A stretch of DNA of 64,000 nt from Paracentrotus lividus (taxonomy: Eukaryota > Echinodermata > Echinoidea > Camarodonta > Echinidae): assembly GCA_940671915.1 (NCBI GenBank), contig CALNVZ010003433.1, positions 21,683,137 through 21,747,136 on the forward strand, written 5' to 3'. Below the pieces are notes generated by a model that was not told where the DNA came from, did no database searches, and was given only the letters and a program-made list of their open reading frames with translations. A program made the translations under genes and the position numbers. Below are positions 32,801-42,650 of the stretch, piece after piece. Position 1 is the first letter of the stretch, and the number at the start of each line of letters is the position of its first letter.

Positions 32801-35800
32801 GTAACAATTACCCTATTACATTTGGTATAAAAGGGCATTATAATGTTGTGGTCTTGATATTGAATTGTGAAAGAGACAGTCTGTGAGTGATTGAGTGTTG
32901 TATGCTGTGTTATGGCTGTAAGGTTTTGAACATTAACCAAAATGATAAGGTATTTTAACTCAAATAATTCTACAGTAACACAAGCACTGCACACAGAAAT
33001 GAATGTGAATGGTACTACATGAACTGGGGAGAGCCCAACATTTCAGTAGTGTTCATGTCATCTCATGAGTACGATGGCAATTGAAGAGGATTCCTTGACA
33101 GTGGATCATTTTACTGATAGTATTTTACTCACAATTGCATTTCAGTGCATGTATGTGGAAGCATGACAGATTTCTAGAAAGTTTAGAGCAGATGCCCTGA
33201 AACAGCAACAACAATCTGGGCGGGTTGCCATAAACAAATGACCCCCCCCCCCCCCCCAAAAAAAAAAAAAAACTACAACAACAACAACAAACAAACAAAC
33301 AAACAAAAAACAATACAAAATAAAAATAACCTAGCCATATCGTCGGCCTCATGCCAGAAGGGCCTTAGCATTTTTAAAGCCCATTCATAATGTACACAAA
33401 CTAAAAACGGTGAGGCCCTTTTGGCATGAGGCCGATATTGTGGTTGAATTTCACAAGCTTTTCAGTTCATAAAAAGTATATGGAATTCAACACCACCTCA
33501 TCGTTTGCCATTACAGGTGCGGGATATTTAGATTTACATTTGATGTTAGCACAAATGGGTCCCAGTTCAAAACACTGTGTCAATGAAGTTGTGTTACATT
33601 AATTTGATCTACAATATAATTTATGCACAATTCGTACATGGAATAGAGACATACATGTAATAAATTTAACTTTATTTAAATTAAAATATTACCGTGTGCG
33701 ATTACATCAACTATTGTTACGCGTGTACAAGAACAGTACATGTAGGATATTCTTCATATTGAAATTTTTTTAAATCTTATGATATATGCTTCAATTCACT
33801 TAATAATAAAAAATATTTAAAATTAAGAAAAACCAGTTAAGCATTTTTTAAAAATCTTTTTGCATTGTATTGTTTTTTTGTTTTTGTTTTTAAATTTTCA
33901 TATTAAATTGGGTGCCAAGTTTCAAGAGCTGACATATAAAACTGTTTACTGGTAATTCTTCAAATTACTTAGTAACCCACATGCGTGTAGACTGATATAA
34001 TTATAAAGTTATTCGGAACTAACAAAGTTAGCTCTACACACAGACCACAATGTATCTCTTTTGGACTCAGAGATTTTCAAACATTATACATTGTATCCAA
34101 GAATTTTTGCTACATATAGGACATGACATAAAATGAAGTATGTGTGTCATAGATTATTTAGTTTACAAGTATTCATTTGAATTCTAATGCCATGGTTGTT
34201 GTTATTATATATTACAATCTTTCAAATTCAATAACATTTATTTTTTAAATTGTCATTGATTTCATTGAAATCTTTTACAATCATTAAAAAGAAACATGTG
34301 GGAACATAGATACATTTAGCAAAATTCCATTTTTGCAGATTTTGGTGGTTGAAATGGGTGAATACAGTAATTCAGTTTATATTAAAAAAAATAAAAAAAA
34401 AAAAAAAAAGTCAATTACAAAGGGATAAAAAGCAGGGCAGTTACAGCAGTTCAATTGTTATAGCATAAAACATACAAAATAATTTTCTTATTTGCACACG
34501 TTTTCCTAAAAGACTAGCTTTGGTGTCATGTAGCAATTTAAAAATCACTCTACCATGTCTCAATATGAGAATGAAATACATGTAAATGGAATCCACAGAC
34601 ACCATTAAAATCCATGTCTGTTTTTCTTTAACATTAAATACCGACACACATTTGCTCGTCATTTCAAAGAGAAAGAGGTTTGGAAGAATTTTTTTTTGCC
34701 CCATCCTTTCAGTACCATGAGATTATTGAACTGTATTAATTAAAAGAATCATGTATTATTATCAACTGATCAACATTACCAACAATCAAGAAAATTCATG
34801 CTCCATTTAGGGGCAATTACCATGGAATTCCCCTATATTATTGTGATTTTAAAAGTGGAAATTTTTCAGACTGAATCATGAAATTTGCAAAAATAATTCT
34901 ATGGCTAATTCGTAAATTGAAAATATCTTCCCTTTTTTAGATCAAAGAATATAATTTTGTTATATGTCAGACAGTTTTGCATTCTTTTATTAATTAATGT
35001 TTTGTTACATGAAATTTGCAAAAATAGATTCTATGGCTAATTCATAAATTGAAAATATCTTCAATTTTTTAGATAAAAAAATAATATTTTGTTAATATGT
35101 CAGACATGTTTGCATTCTTTTATTATTGTGTTGTTACATGCATTTTCACTCCCGACACTCCCAGTCAATTTGCAAAAATGCAACCACTGTGAAAATTTAC
35201 ACATTTACTCAAAACATCTACATACTGTATATACTGGAGTGGAGAAAGGAACAATGAACTCATACTGCTATTTCCTAGTAATACATACTTGAATCAGAAA
35301 ATGTTAACTATGCAAAATTCAAATCCTTGACCAAACAATTTTCTGAAATTTTAGCTCTTCCCACTGAATCCGAAATTCCTTTGGGATTTTTTTTTCTCGG
35401 TAATAAAAAATTACAAAATGTATCTAGCCAAACAACACCAACTCTCTGTTATAAAATTTACATGCACATCATAAATTCAGCCAATCTATCGATCTGTTGT
35501 GTTCAGTAAATTCCATAAATTGGATTTTTCAGGGTCCTTGATGAAACAATTGTTATACAAAATTAATTCATAGGGGCATGCACATATTGTAGCCTATATA
35601 AATATCAAAGAGGTGGGTATCTATATTTATAAACAAAAAGGTTAATTTAAAAAAAAAATTCTAATGGGACAAGCTTGTTGATGAAGGGTGCAGTCCTGAG
35701 CATTTGGCCCAAAATTGAGTTGGTGTCACCCAATTACATGTAGGCCTAACCAATTTTGGACCCGGGGGCTCCAAAAATTTGCAAATATTTCATACACTGT

Positions 35801-37125
35801 ACCAAGTCAACATTTGGGCAAATTTGATGTAAAAAGATCTAAAAATGCTAGGACTATACCCTTCGTCAAATAAGCTGGTTCCTTTGAAATAACATTTTAT
35901 AGGCCACAGCAGCTAATGCCTAATCCTAATTACGTCTCAAAATAACTGTTAAAACCTGGTTCAATTACTTTTCATGGATTTTCTTGTAACACCAACATAT
36001 TTTTCTTCACATTTACTACTTTAATGGTCGTTTTCATCAAAATCAATTGAATTCCAAGGTCAACTTTCCGCTTAAGATGGATAAATTGTGATTTTTACGC
36101 TCAATAATTTATTTTATTTTACAAAATAGAGGTCTAACCACTCTAACGTTTTTTTTTTTTAAATTAGAATTTAGGGGGCCTACAAAAAAATAATGAACAT
36201 GATATGACGAAAGAGCTAATGTTATCGAGGTGGGATTAAAGCGATTAATTTAGACTACAAAATACAATATGATTTGACAAAGTTTTTTTTTTTTTTTTTC
36301 TTTCAAAATTCAATTCATTGAGGACCAAAACTGCAGAAGAAATCTTAAATGTGTGAGTTCTAAATTAAATTATGCCCACTGCACTAGTATATTCAGAAAA
36401 CAATCATAATTTCAACTGAATGTGAAAAGCTAATGAAGAATTTCAATAAGGCCAAGGGCTAAGAGTAAGACTGATTTCAGCTCTGATTTCACCAGCTGTA
36501 TTCCTTCATGTATACGGTCTATGGACAATTGATTTCAGGTTGGGCTGCTACGTGAAGCGAGCAGGCTTTATCTTGAGCGTTTGGGCGAGACATGACGCGG
36601 CGATCGAATCCATCTGTTATGCACTGTCATTGTCTCGCACGTGGTCTGTGGCATGAATGTTCGTTTTGTTCGTCATACCGATTAAAACACTCGATTTAAT
36701 CACACAGATGACCAGTAAAACAACAACAATCATAATTGTGTATCTGCACATCTAATTTCCATCATTGAAGGGTTTACCACGATGGCTAAACATGCTTAAC
36801 ACGTACTTTTAACGACACTATTTCCACCGCTTCGATTATATTTTCCAAAATACAAGCGATCCTTTGTCAAGCCAATCACACACAAAAACACGCTGGGGTC
36901 GCTTCGTCATGTGACACACGTTGAACATGCTCCACGCTAAAAGCCCGTGGCATGCACGAAAAATCGGCGAACTTACTTGTCATCTTCTTGCTCTTTTGAT
37001 GCATAAATTCGTTCTCCTGCCTTCCGACTTCCCTTTGATTCTTCTGAGTGATCCATAGATTGTCCTTGTGATTCTGATGGTTGTGAATAATCTGTACCGT
37101 TTGTGGAAAAGTTAGATGTGTCCAT
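25043..37125 (-). CDS. hnRNP A/B-D-type RNA-binding protein, two RRMs and GY-rich tail (eight coding exons)
   Basis: Coding exons in transcript order: 37125-36977, 32558-32518, 32195-32068, 30866-30705, 28289-28161, 27496-27397, 25782-25726, 25296-25043. All phases join exactly into 339 codons plus TGA. Residues 1-48 are polar; RRM1 runs from about 51 (RNP2 KLFVGGL, RNP1 RGFGFILF at 91-98) and RRM2 from about 136 (RNP2 KIFIGGI, RNP1 LGFAFVKY at 176-183); an RGG box ([11 protein letters not shown], ~226-237) and a Gly/Tyr-rich low-complexity tail (238-339) follow. This architecture is that of HNRNPAB/HNRNPD/HNRNPDL, insect squid, and the echinoid stage-specific activator SSAP; which orthologue cannot be fixed by eye. 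Expected roles are nuclear pre-mRNA and mRNA binding, with the tail promoting condensate-like assembly. Confidence 0.95.
25726..25782 (-). CDS. hnRNP coding exon 7
   Basis: A 57-nt exon (reverse TTTGCCTGTAG acceptor, GTAAGCAG donor) encoding YGPGYRGGYGSYGGYEDP. Phase 1 on both sides, so skipping it would keep the frame: a plausible alternative exon as in vertebrate HNRNPAB/D tails. Confidence 0.93.
25888..25994. repeat. Short fold-back in hnRNP intron 6
   Basis: GTAGAAACTCGTAATAACGA and CTCGTTATAACGGGTTTCTAC form an imperfect hairpin of ~107 bp, MITE-like. Confidence 0.75.
26279..26506. repeat. MITE, GGTGGTATCTCA ends, hnRNP intron 6
   Basis: Left GGTGGTATCTCA and right TGAGATACCACC are perfect inverted 12-mers; the interior repeats TCTCGGAGACAT / GTCTCCGAGACAG in both orientations. 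228 bp. Confidence 0.88.
26601..26971. repeat. MITE, GTACACAGGCATGA ends, with A-run/T-run core
   Basis: GTACACAGGCATGA at 26601 is matched by TCATGCCTGTGTAC ending 26971. Inside lie a 42-A run (26831-26872) and T-rich DNA after an AT step, which can themselves pair, and GGAAATCCGCGG. The next repeat begins 8 bp later. Confidence 0.88.
26979..27379. repeat. Strand-switching degenerate-motif fold-back, copy 2
   Basis: Starts GGTTCATATCCACTTGGTC; TTGGTCTAAT variants fill the first half and GACCAAGTGG / ATTAGAC-type reverse copies the second. It ends only 17 bp from hnRNP exon 6 (27397), on the donor side. Confidence 0.85.
27397..27496 (-). CDS. hnRNP coding exon 6: linker and RGG box
   Basis: Encodes residues 204-236: KVEVSEAVSREERQQQKMRG then [13 protein letters not shown], ending with one base of a Gly codon before GTAAGATC. 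The basic KVEVS-type sequence closes RRM2; the RGG box is a likely arginine-methylation and RNA-contact site. Confidence 0.95.
27497..28160. other. hnRNP intron 5
   Basis: Intronic DNA without recognisable repeats. An open frame on the plus strand (27770-28135) has no family signal and is treated as chance. Confidence 0.6.
28161..28289 (-). CDS. hnRNP coding exon 5: RRM2 second half
   Basis: Encodes residues 161-203, VVETEFPEDKTTGRRLGFAF then VKYETSDEAQKAQNSRFHTI and SNK. The aromatic RNP1 residues Phe-178 and Phe-180 are present. Reverse acceptor CCTACTAG, donor GTAAGTTG. Confidence 0.96.
28290..30704. other. hnRNP intron 4
   Basis: 2.4 kb. Contains a C-run with A/AT simple sequence (28562-28606), a G-run near 29304, and AT-rich DNA. 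A CG-richer patch at about 30180-30380 holds ATTGGTCAATCG and GTTGCTAGGGCA, which could be binding sites for CCAAT and RFX-type factors (an alternative promoter is possible but unsupported). Confidence 0.5.
30705..30866 (-). CDS. hnRNP coding exon 4: RRM1 end, linker, RRM2 start
   Basis: Encodes residues 107-160: VLDVPEHKVDDKTIDPKPAN, then a lysine-rich linker KKPEKKKK and RRM2 RNP2 IFIGGIGSDLKDDDIKSYF. The HxxDDKxIDPKxA wording is diagnostic of the hnRNP A/B-D group. Confidence 0.96.
31059..31230. repeat. MITE, TACAGTCTACTCCCATTAT ends, hnRNP intron 3
   Basis: TACAGTCTACTCCCATTATG at the left and ACAATGGGAGTGGACTGTAC at the right are inverted ends; same family as 15325-15462. Confidence 0.8.
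31660..31686. repeat. C-tract in hnRNP intron 3
   Basis: A run of more than 20 C interrupted by a single T, next to GGTTTGTAATAG-type AT-rich DNA. Confidence 0.9.
31906..31934. repeat. Perfect 14-bp hairpin in hnRNP intron 3
   Basis: CATGGAGATACTAA, one C, then TTAGTATCTCCATG: a perfect palindrome with a one-base centre, 130 bp from exon 3. Confidence 0.9.
32068..32195 (-). CDS. hnRNP coding exon 3: RRM1 main part
   Basis: Encodes residues 65-106: TLQQYFSAYGTVQDCEIKKD then QVTKKPRGFGFILFESADSV and TK. RNP1 RGFGFILF has the expected Phe pair. Reverse acceptor TTTTTTACAG, donor GTAAGTAG. Confidence 0.96.
32518..32558 (-). CDS. hnRNP coding exon 2: RRM1 start (RNP2)
   Basis: A 41-nt exon between reverse CTGACCTTGCAG and GTAAGTGT encoding KLFVGGLAWNTTP, the RNP2 strand of RRM1. 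Too short to show as a free frame; phases 2 in and 1 out agree with its neighbours. Confidence 0.95.
33338..33438. repeat. ~100-bp fold-back MITE (ATCGTCGGCCTCATGCC), second copy
   Basis: ATATCGTCGGCCTCATGCC and GGCATGAGGCCGATATTG enclose AAGGGCCTTA / TGAGGCCC inner arms. Matches 8718-8819. Confidence 0.88.
34878..35139. repeat. Two direct copies of a ~132-bp AT-rich unit
   Basis: ATGAAATTTGCAAAAATA, TTCTATGGCTAATTC, AAATTGAAAATATCTTC and TTTGCATTCTTTTATTA recur in order at about 34878 and 35009, with ~10 differences. Local tandem duplication. Confidence 0.9.
36977..37125 (-). CDS. hnRNP coding exon 1: polar N terminus
   Basis: First ATG behind the promoter-like region; encodes MDTSNFSTNGTDYSQPSESQ, continuing with S, D, E and Q-rich residues, and ends ERIYASKEQEDDK, where the ASKxxEDxK lead-in to RRM1 is shared with HNRNPAB/D. 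Ends AA|GTAAGT; the codon finishes in exon 2. A frame upstream and overlapping on the same strand is out of phase with the gene. Confidence 0.93.
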
Positions 37126-37300
37126 GTTATCGGCGCGACTTCCTCCGGGATGTTCGTCAAGGAGTTACGGGGAAGAGAGAACATGCCACACCAAAATTTG
37201 CATTTTCGACATACTAATTAGAGCAGCTGCCGTATCCCGTTCTCTGATTGGTCAGAATTTTCCTATGACGTCATATTGGCGGTAGATGCCATTTTAGATT
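37126..37300 (-). promoter_or_regulatory. hnRNP promoter and 5' UTR: CRE, CCAAT boxes, YY1-like site
   Basis: Reading against the plus strand, upstream of the ATG: a pyrimidine tract TTCTCTCTTCCCC (37169-37181), a possible TCT/TOP-type start; CCAAT (37247-37251); palindromic CRE TGACGTCA (37266-37273); second CCAAT (37275-37279); and TAAAATGGC (37288-37296), a YY1-like core. There is no TATA box. These are typical of housekeeping RNA-binding-protein promoters; the start site is inferred. Confidence 0.65.
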
Positions 37301-37599
37301 TGTCATCTTTTGTGTCTCGTTTTCAATGGTATGTTGTCATGTTTTTCAGGAATTCGAACCCATATGTTTGCGGGTTTTCCCCAGACGCTTCGGGAATTAT
37401 TAGCTTCATTTCCCTTCACTATCTGAAGAACCTTGTAGGAGTTTGAGTAATCGGGTTTGAATAGAAAAATTATAGTCAACTCACTTGTTTCTCGACAACA
37501 AACTTCGTAATTACAAAGGCTAAAGCGCTGTCAAAACTTTTTATTTCCCTTCCCCGGCCCCCCTTCACTGCTCAGTCTAAGTTCTGTCAAACACAAAAC
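37301..37599. other. Non-coding DNA upstream of the hnRNP promoter
   Basis: No divergent first exon could be supported. Confidence 0.4.
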
Positions 37600-37609
37600 A
37601 TATCACTTT

Positions 37610-38125
37610 TACTTTTTAGGTCTAACGGTACTACTAACGTTAGAGTCTAATAGTTAGATCTAGATCAAAATTTCTCAACTCGACATGGCTAGACTCTAAC
37701 TTAGTTGTGATAGCCTACCACGGCACTGGCCAGGACTAACTTTTAGATCAGTTGCCTTAGGCTTAACGTTAGGGCAGGCCCATATATTATTTCGATCTAA
37801 CTTAGATTCTAACCTCTCTAACTGTTAGACCTCTTAAGTCTAACATTAATAAGTGAGACCAAAGCAAAGTCAACACTGACTTGATGATGATTGATCAGAT
37901 TTGAAATTAGAATCGGTTGGTTACTGATCGATCTTGCGCAAAATTAGACAACTAACTTTAGGTCTATTGACATAACATACCGACTATCCTGTTCGTCGTT
38001 CACATGTTGATCCATGACTAAAGTTAATCCAGATGATTTGTATCGATCGGAGGTACCGTACAAGAAAACCCTTTTTCCTTTTTTCTTTTTCACACACGTG
38101 TAACTTTATAGATCTAACGTTAGTA
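37610..38125. repeat. Region dense in TCTAAC / TAACGTTA motifs
   Basis: TAACGTTAG occurs near 37634, 37765 and 38106, and TCTAAC or its reverse GTTAGA many more times between 37618 and 37860. Interval lengths are irregular. Looks like a decayed low-complexity repeat rather than ordered binding sites. Confidence 0.55.
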
Positions 38126-38129
38126 CAGT

Positions 38130-38250
38130 GTCTTTAAAATGCGCGGGATTTTGATAATGCAGCACGCGCCGGGCCGGGTACGGCGGTGAACGCGTACGAG
38201 CCGCAAAGCGCGTTGCGCAGATATCCAGACAGAATTCAACCCCCATTGAC
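38130..38250. other. CG-rich patch
   Basis: Contains GCGCGGGATTTTG, CGCGCCGGGCCGGG and CGGCGGTGAACGCG: an isolated CpG-rich stretch of ~100 bp in AT-rich DNA. No exon recognised; could be an element or an unassigned promoter. Confidence 0.4.
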
Positions 38251-38450
38251 GCGACCCACTTATCAAAAGTAAATAAACAAAGCAAAAAAACAAGGTCGAT
38301 GAGATGCGCGCGATACCTAGCTGATCTTGAATGAGCTGAGAGCGAGTCGTCTATTTTTTTTTTTTTTTTTTTAATCGGAGGTCGAGGGGGAGGGGTTATT
38401 TCGTAGTTTTAGGTAAACTTTACAGATACGTGAAGGAATATGTAAAGAGC

Positions 38451-38895
38451 AAATTGCCAATTGGTCTAATAATTAAACCCATTTTGACTAGTGCACGTTT
38501 GGTTTCATCCCATATCATGGTCTACTAAGTAATTCTATTTCGTCTAATTGCCATTTGGTCTTATTGCCACTTCGCCTATTACCATTTTGTCTAATTCCCC
38601 TTCGTCTAATGTCCATTTTGTCTAATATCTCACCACTTGGTCACTTCCTGCAATAAACCGGTAATAGGCCAAATATTCATTTTGGAATTAGACGAAAATT
38701 CAATTCAACCAACCTAATTAGACGATTTGGCAATTTACCACGTTGGTCATTAGACTAAGTATACCAAGTAATCCTATGTATTGAGACCAAATGGAAATTA
38801 GACCAAATAGTGAGTAGATCTAGACAAAATGGGTTTAGCCTATGTGGTATGTAGAGAATTGGAACAACTGATAGTAGACCAAGTGGATATAAACC
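38451..38895. repeat. Strand-switching degenerate-motif fold-back, copy 3 (inverted)
   Basis: Starts AAATTGCCAATTGGTCTAAT and ends GACCAAGTGGATATAAACC, the inverse of the ends of copies 1 and 2. The motif orientation flips near 38650-38690. Confidence 0.85.
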
Positions 38896-39199
38896 ATGTT
38901 AAGGTGTGTTGTAAGAAATTTCGTAGGGGAAAAAAAATTCCCATGTCCGTGACTCATCATATCAAAATGAAACACAACTCGCAGTGAAACTAATCCCTTT
39001 GTTTTTATTTATTTATTTATTTTACAGAGAACACATGAAACATTGAAGATTCAGAAAATAAACATCCCCCCAAAATTTGATTTTATTATAAAAAAAAAAA
39101 ATGTTTGCTGATTTCTGCGATTCAAAGTGATCATTGCGCCCGCCACCCCCCCCCCCCCACCCAATACATGCGCGTATTCTGGGGGGGGGGGGGGCTTTT

Positions 39200-40057
39200 A
39201 GGGGAGACCGGGATGGCAGTTACACCGGTCAGTTGTTACAGTTCCTCAGTATGCTTAAGTTGGCACAAGAGAGTTCGTGCTAACGTGGCATCTATACAGC
39301 CTACACATAGCTGTGATGAACTGCCGGTCGTGAGGTTTCTCCGTTGTTTTATTAAAAAGTAAATCAACAAAAACCATTTTTTGCCGTTCCAAGTGAATTT
39401 TTGACAAAAGTTAAAATTTGTAATAGTTCTTACAACTGAAGGCACATGATGATAGTCTGGTATTGTAAATATAGTACATATATGTCACTAATATACCCCT
39501 GAGCCGTGCCCTGTAATTCTGCCTAATGGCTGTGCTACAGTTGATTTTATGTGTAAAATCACCCATGGGGTAGGTTGTTACAACAATCTATACCCCGTGT
39601 CGATGTAACAACCTACCCCAATTACATTACACATGTAAAGTAATTTTGTTTCAACTTTCAGGTGTCATATTTTGATATTTCTATTATTACTTTAGTCTAT
39701 TCTAGAGCTCTACTTGATCTACTGTTAACGATACCAAGAAACTGAAAAGTTGAAACAAAAGAATGGTATAAGAGATTTACACATTGTGACAAATTACCCC
39801 GTATGTTTACATAAAATTATAGTAACAACTTACCCCGTATGGTGTAACAACTTTGTTACAAAAAAAAATGTCTTCATTAATTAAGCTGTAGTTAATTAGT
39901 GTTTACATGTACATGTTTTCAAGTTTTATGTTCCTAGTCAAGTTTTAGCCAACATAATAGGCTAACTACAGACCCAAAATGGAGTGTGTGAGTACTTTCA
40001 TTAGAATTATCTGGCCCGAAATGTGAATTTTGTAACGTCCATCCCCGGTCTCCCCTA
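39200..40057. mobile_element. TIR element, AGGGGAGACCGGG ends
   Basis: AGGGGAGACCGGGATGG at the left and CCATCCCCGGTCTCCCCT at the right are inverted ends (one G differs). Subterminal stretches repeat GTTACAAC / TAACAACTTACCCCGTAT wording several times. ~858 bp without a transposase frame: non-autonomous DNA transposon. Confidence 0.85.
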
Positions 40058-40565
40058 CGGGCCCGGGTCCCCGGCCCCGGGTAGGCTCCCAAAAGGGTGC
40101 CAAAATGACCCCCAAAGAGGCGCCAAATTGACCTTAGAGGGGCGCCGAAGTGAGCAAAATGTAAAAAAAAATGTTTAAAAAAAAATAATAATAAAAAAAA
40201 AAAAAAATAAAAAAAAGGTAAACATAAAATACATGATTGGCATGATTGGAGCCGATTGACATCTTAGACCAACCCCTTCTGCTGATATATGACCTTATGG
40301 TTGGACGAAAGGCCGAAAAAAATTTCAATGTACCTTTCTGGATCCACTAGATCCATTAGAATGTACCTTTCTAGATCCACCACCACTTGGGGCGCCAAAA
40401 TCAAAATCACATCGGGGCCCCCGGGGTGCCAAATCCTGGATACGCGCCTGATGTATTTCAGGATTAGATTGTCTTAAAGAATTGAAAACTGAAAATCTGA
40501 GCCATTAAAAATATCCCCTTTCCCCGAGAAATCGGGAAAGAGCACACGTGTATGTTTGTCCACCT
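40058..40565. other. Non-coding DNA
   Basis: Starts with GC-rich GGGCCCGGGTCCCCGGCC and GGCGCCAAA repeats (possibly part of another eroded element), then A-rich simple sequence at 40166-40216. A short direct repeat GTACCTTTCTGGATCCACTA / GTACCTTTCTAGATCCACCA occurs at ~40330-40385. Confidence 0.5.
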
Positions 40566-41396
40566 ACACTGCAAAAACTGGGGTGTTAAATTTAACACCA
40601 CGGGTGTTAAATCTAACACCGGCCCGGAATCTATATCCGACCACACCAAACTCCCCCCCCCCCCTCTCCCTCCCTCTTCTTTCTCTCTCTCTTCTCTCTC
40701 TCTGGTCTGTCCTGTCTTTTTTCATATCACATTTCAATAACATCTTATTGTTACAGCCCTTTACCCTAAGCCTAGCCTATCACTGTAAAGTCTTTAAAAA
40801 GCGACTATCCTTAAACTACAACAAATCAAACCCTTGAAATAAATTGAAGAATCATACCAAATAACATCAAGTCGTTCAGAAACATACGACACTCTCCTAC
40901 ACCAAATCAACGCACTGTTCCTTAAATTTGCAGAGCCATAATGAACGGGTGTTAATTGTGGTGTTGATTTAGGAACTTAAGGAATGCATCTTAACACATT
41001 GTGTAGCAATTTGAAAAAGCACTTTGTGAANNNNNNNNNNNNNNNNNNNNNNNNNNNNNNNNNNNNNNNNNNNNNNNNNNNNNNNNNNNNNNNNNNNNNN
41101 NNNNNNNNNNNNNNNNNNNNNNNNNNNNNNNNNNNNNNNNNNNNNNNNNNNNNNNNNNNNNNNNNNNNNNNNNNNNNNNNNNNNNNNNNNNNNNNNNNNN
41201 NNNNNNNNNNNNNNNNNNNNNNNNNNNNNNNNNCGCCAGTGAATCCAACACCACACTGAGTATCAAAATTCGAATTAACTACATGAAAAGTGTCAAATTA
41301 ACACAAACTGTGGTGTTAAAATACACCTAATATAGTTTTATATAGTATTTCTAACACCCAAATTGGTGTCTTAATATAACACCAGGGAAGACTGCA
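40566..41396. mobile_element. GGTGTTAA-rich fold-back element with assembly gap
   Basis: Begins ACACTGCAAAAACTGGGG, TGTTAAATTTAACACC and GGTGTTAAATCTAACACC; ends with AACACCCAAATTGGTGTC, TTAATATAACACCAGGG and GACTGCA. Elements with ACTGCAAAAACT...GGTGTTAA ends are a known style in marine animals as I recall. The interior is partly hidden by the N gap. Confidence 0.65.
41031..41233. other. Assembly gap (203 N)
   Basis: Unknown bases. Peptides spanning it are meaningless. Confidence 0.99.
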
Positions 41397-41699
41397 CGAA
41401 ATAATCATTGATTGCGTTCCCAACAAATTGAAGGCAGATTCTAATTGCTCACAATTTTTATTTCCGTTTTTATTGAAATGACACTTTCCTCAAGTCCTAT
41501 GTAATAATGAACAAAAACTAAACAAATGATTTTTAAAAATCATGATTATATTATTCGCCAACCGTGTCGATTTGTTTTGGCGATGGCGGGGGGTGGGTGA
41601 CATCGATATTTCCTCTCTTCCTCAATTACTATATATGATGGTTATATGATCGCAGTGTCGTTTGTTGAGGTGGGGGTAATGCTTGTATTCACACATGCA

Positions 41700-42650
41700 T
41701 ATAAATGATCAAATTCCAGTTAGTATTGCGTTATGCGAGCGCGCAGAGCGAGCTTAAAATTTTCTCAATAATACTGACATTAAATGAGGCATTTCTAGCA
41801 TATGATGCGAGCGCGAAACGGGGAAGGGGCTATAACAGGTTAGTAAAGGGGGACCATCATGATGTAATGACTATACACACATGCATATAATTATGCATGT
41901 GAGTATCTATTAGTATATATTTTCAAATTCCTAGGGCTATTATACGAGCGCGAAGCGCGATCTGAAACTTTTCTCAATAATAGTGACATGAAATGGGACA
42001 TTAGAAAAATGCGAACGCGAATCGAGGAAGGGGCTTTAACTGGTTTATTAAAAAGGGCCATCATATTTATATACATACATGCATATTGCATGTGAATACC
42101 AGTATGTGAATATCGTTGAATTTATAGGGCTCTAATGCGAGCGCGAAGCGCGAGCTAAAGATTTTCTCAATAATATTGAACTGAAACATTGTATTTCTAG
42201 CGTTATAATATCGCGAAATTGATGGAGGACTAGGAGGCTTTAACTTAACTGGTAATTAAAAGCGGACCATCATGACGTAATACCAACAAACACAAAAATG
42301 TAAAAATTTGGATTTATTTTAGTTAGGTCCATATTGTGCGAGCGCGAAGCGCGAGCCGGAAATCTTCTCAATAAGAGTGACCTGATGAAACAGGATATTT
42401 CTAGCCTCATAGGAGCGCGAAACGGGGAGGGAGTTGGTATTTAAAACATACAATCGTGAGCTAATACCTGTATACATGTATAAAAGATAAAGGAATTCTT
42501 GTACGGTTGGTGCTAGCATATTATTATGCGAGGGCGAAGCGCGAGCTGAAAATTTTCAGGCAATTTTCAACAGTCATGACAGTCATGACAGTCATCTGAA
42601 ATGGAATTTGAAGCATCATGCGATCGTAAAGTGCGAGCTGATGACAGTAA
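41700..42650. repeat. ~200-bp tandem array with GCGAGCGCGAAGCGCGAGC core
   Basis: The core GCGAGCGCGAAGCGCGAGC or a variant stands at about 41734, 41945, 42137, 42338 and 42529, spaced 191-211 bp. Each is followed by TTTTCTCAATAATA, a second CGCGA-containing block, GGGGAAGGGGCT-like sequence and ATGCATRT. Units are diverged, so this is an old minisatellite or satellite fragment. The core is partly palindromic. Confidence 0.9.

Larger units (their letters stand above)
32559..36976. other. hnRNP intron 1
   Basis: 4.4 kb, strongly AT-rich, with AT and A/C simple repeats (32606-32630, 33240-33320), a MITE (33338-33438) and a tandem repeat (34878-35139). No further exon recognised. Confidence 0.7.

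Noticed and set aside
40969-41266. Frames spanning the N gap
   Set aside because: Unknown bases translated as X; no information.
41700-42650. CRISPR-like array
   Set aside because: Repeats are ~200 bp apart, diverged and in a eukaryotic genome; a minisatellite explains them.
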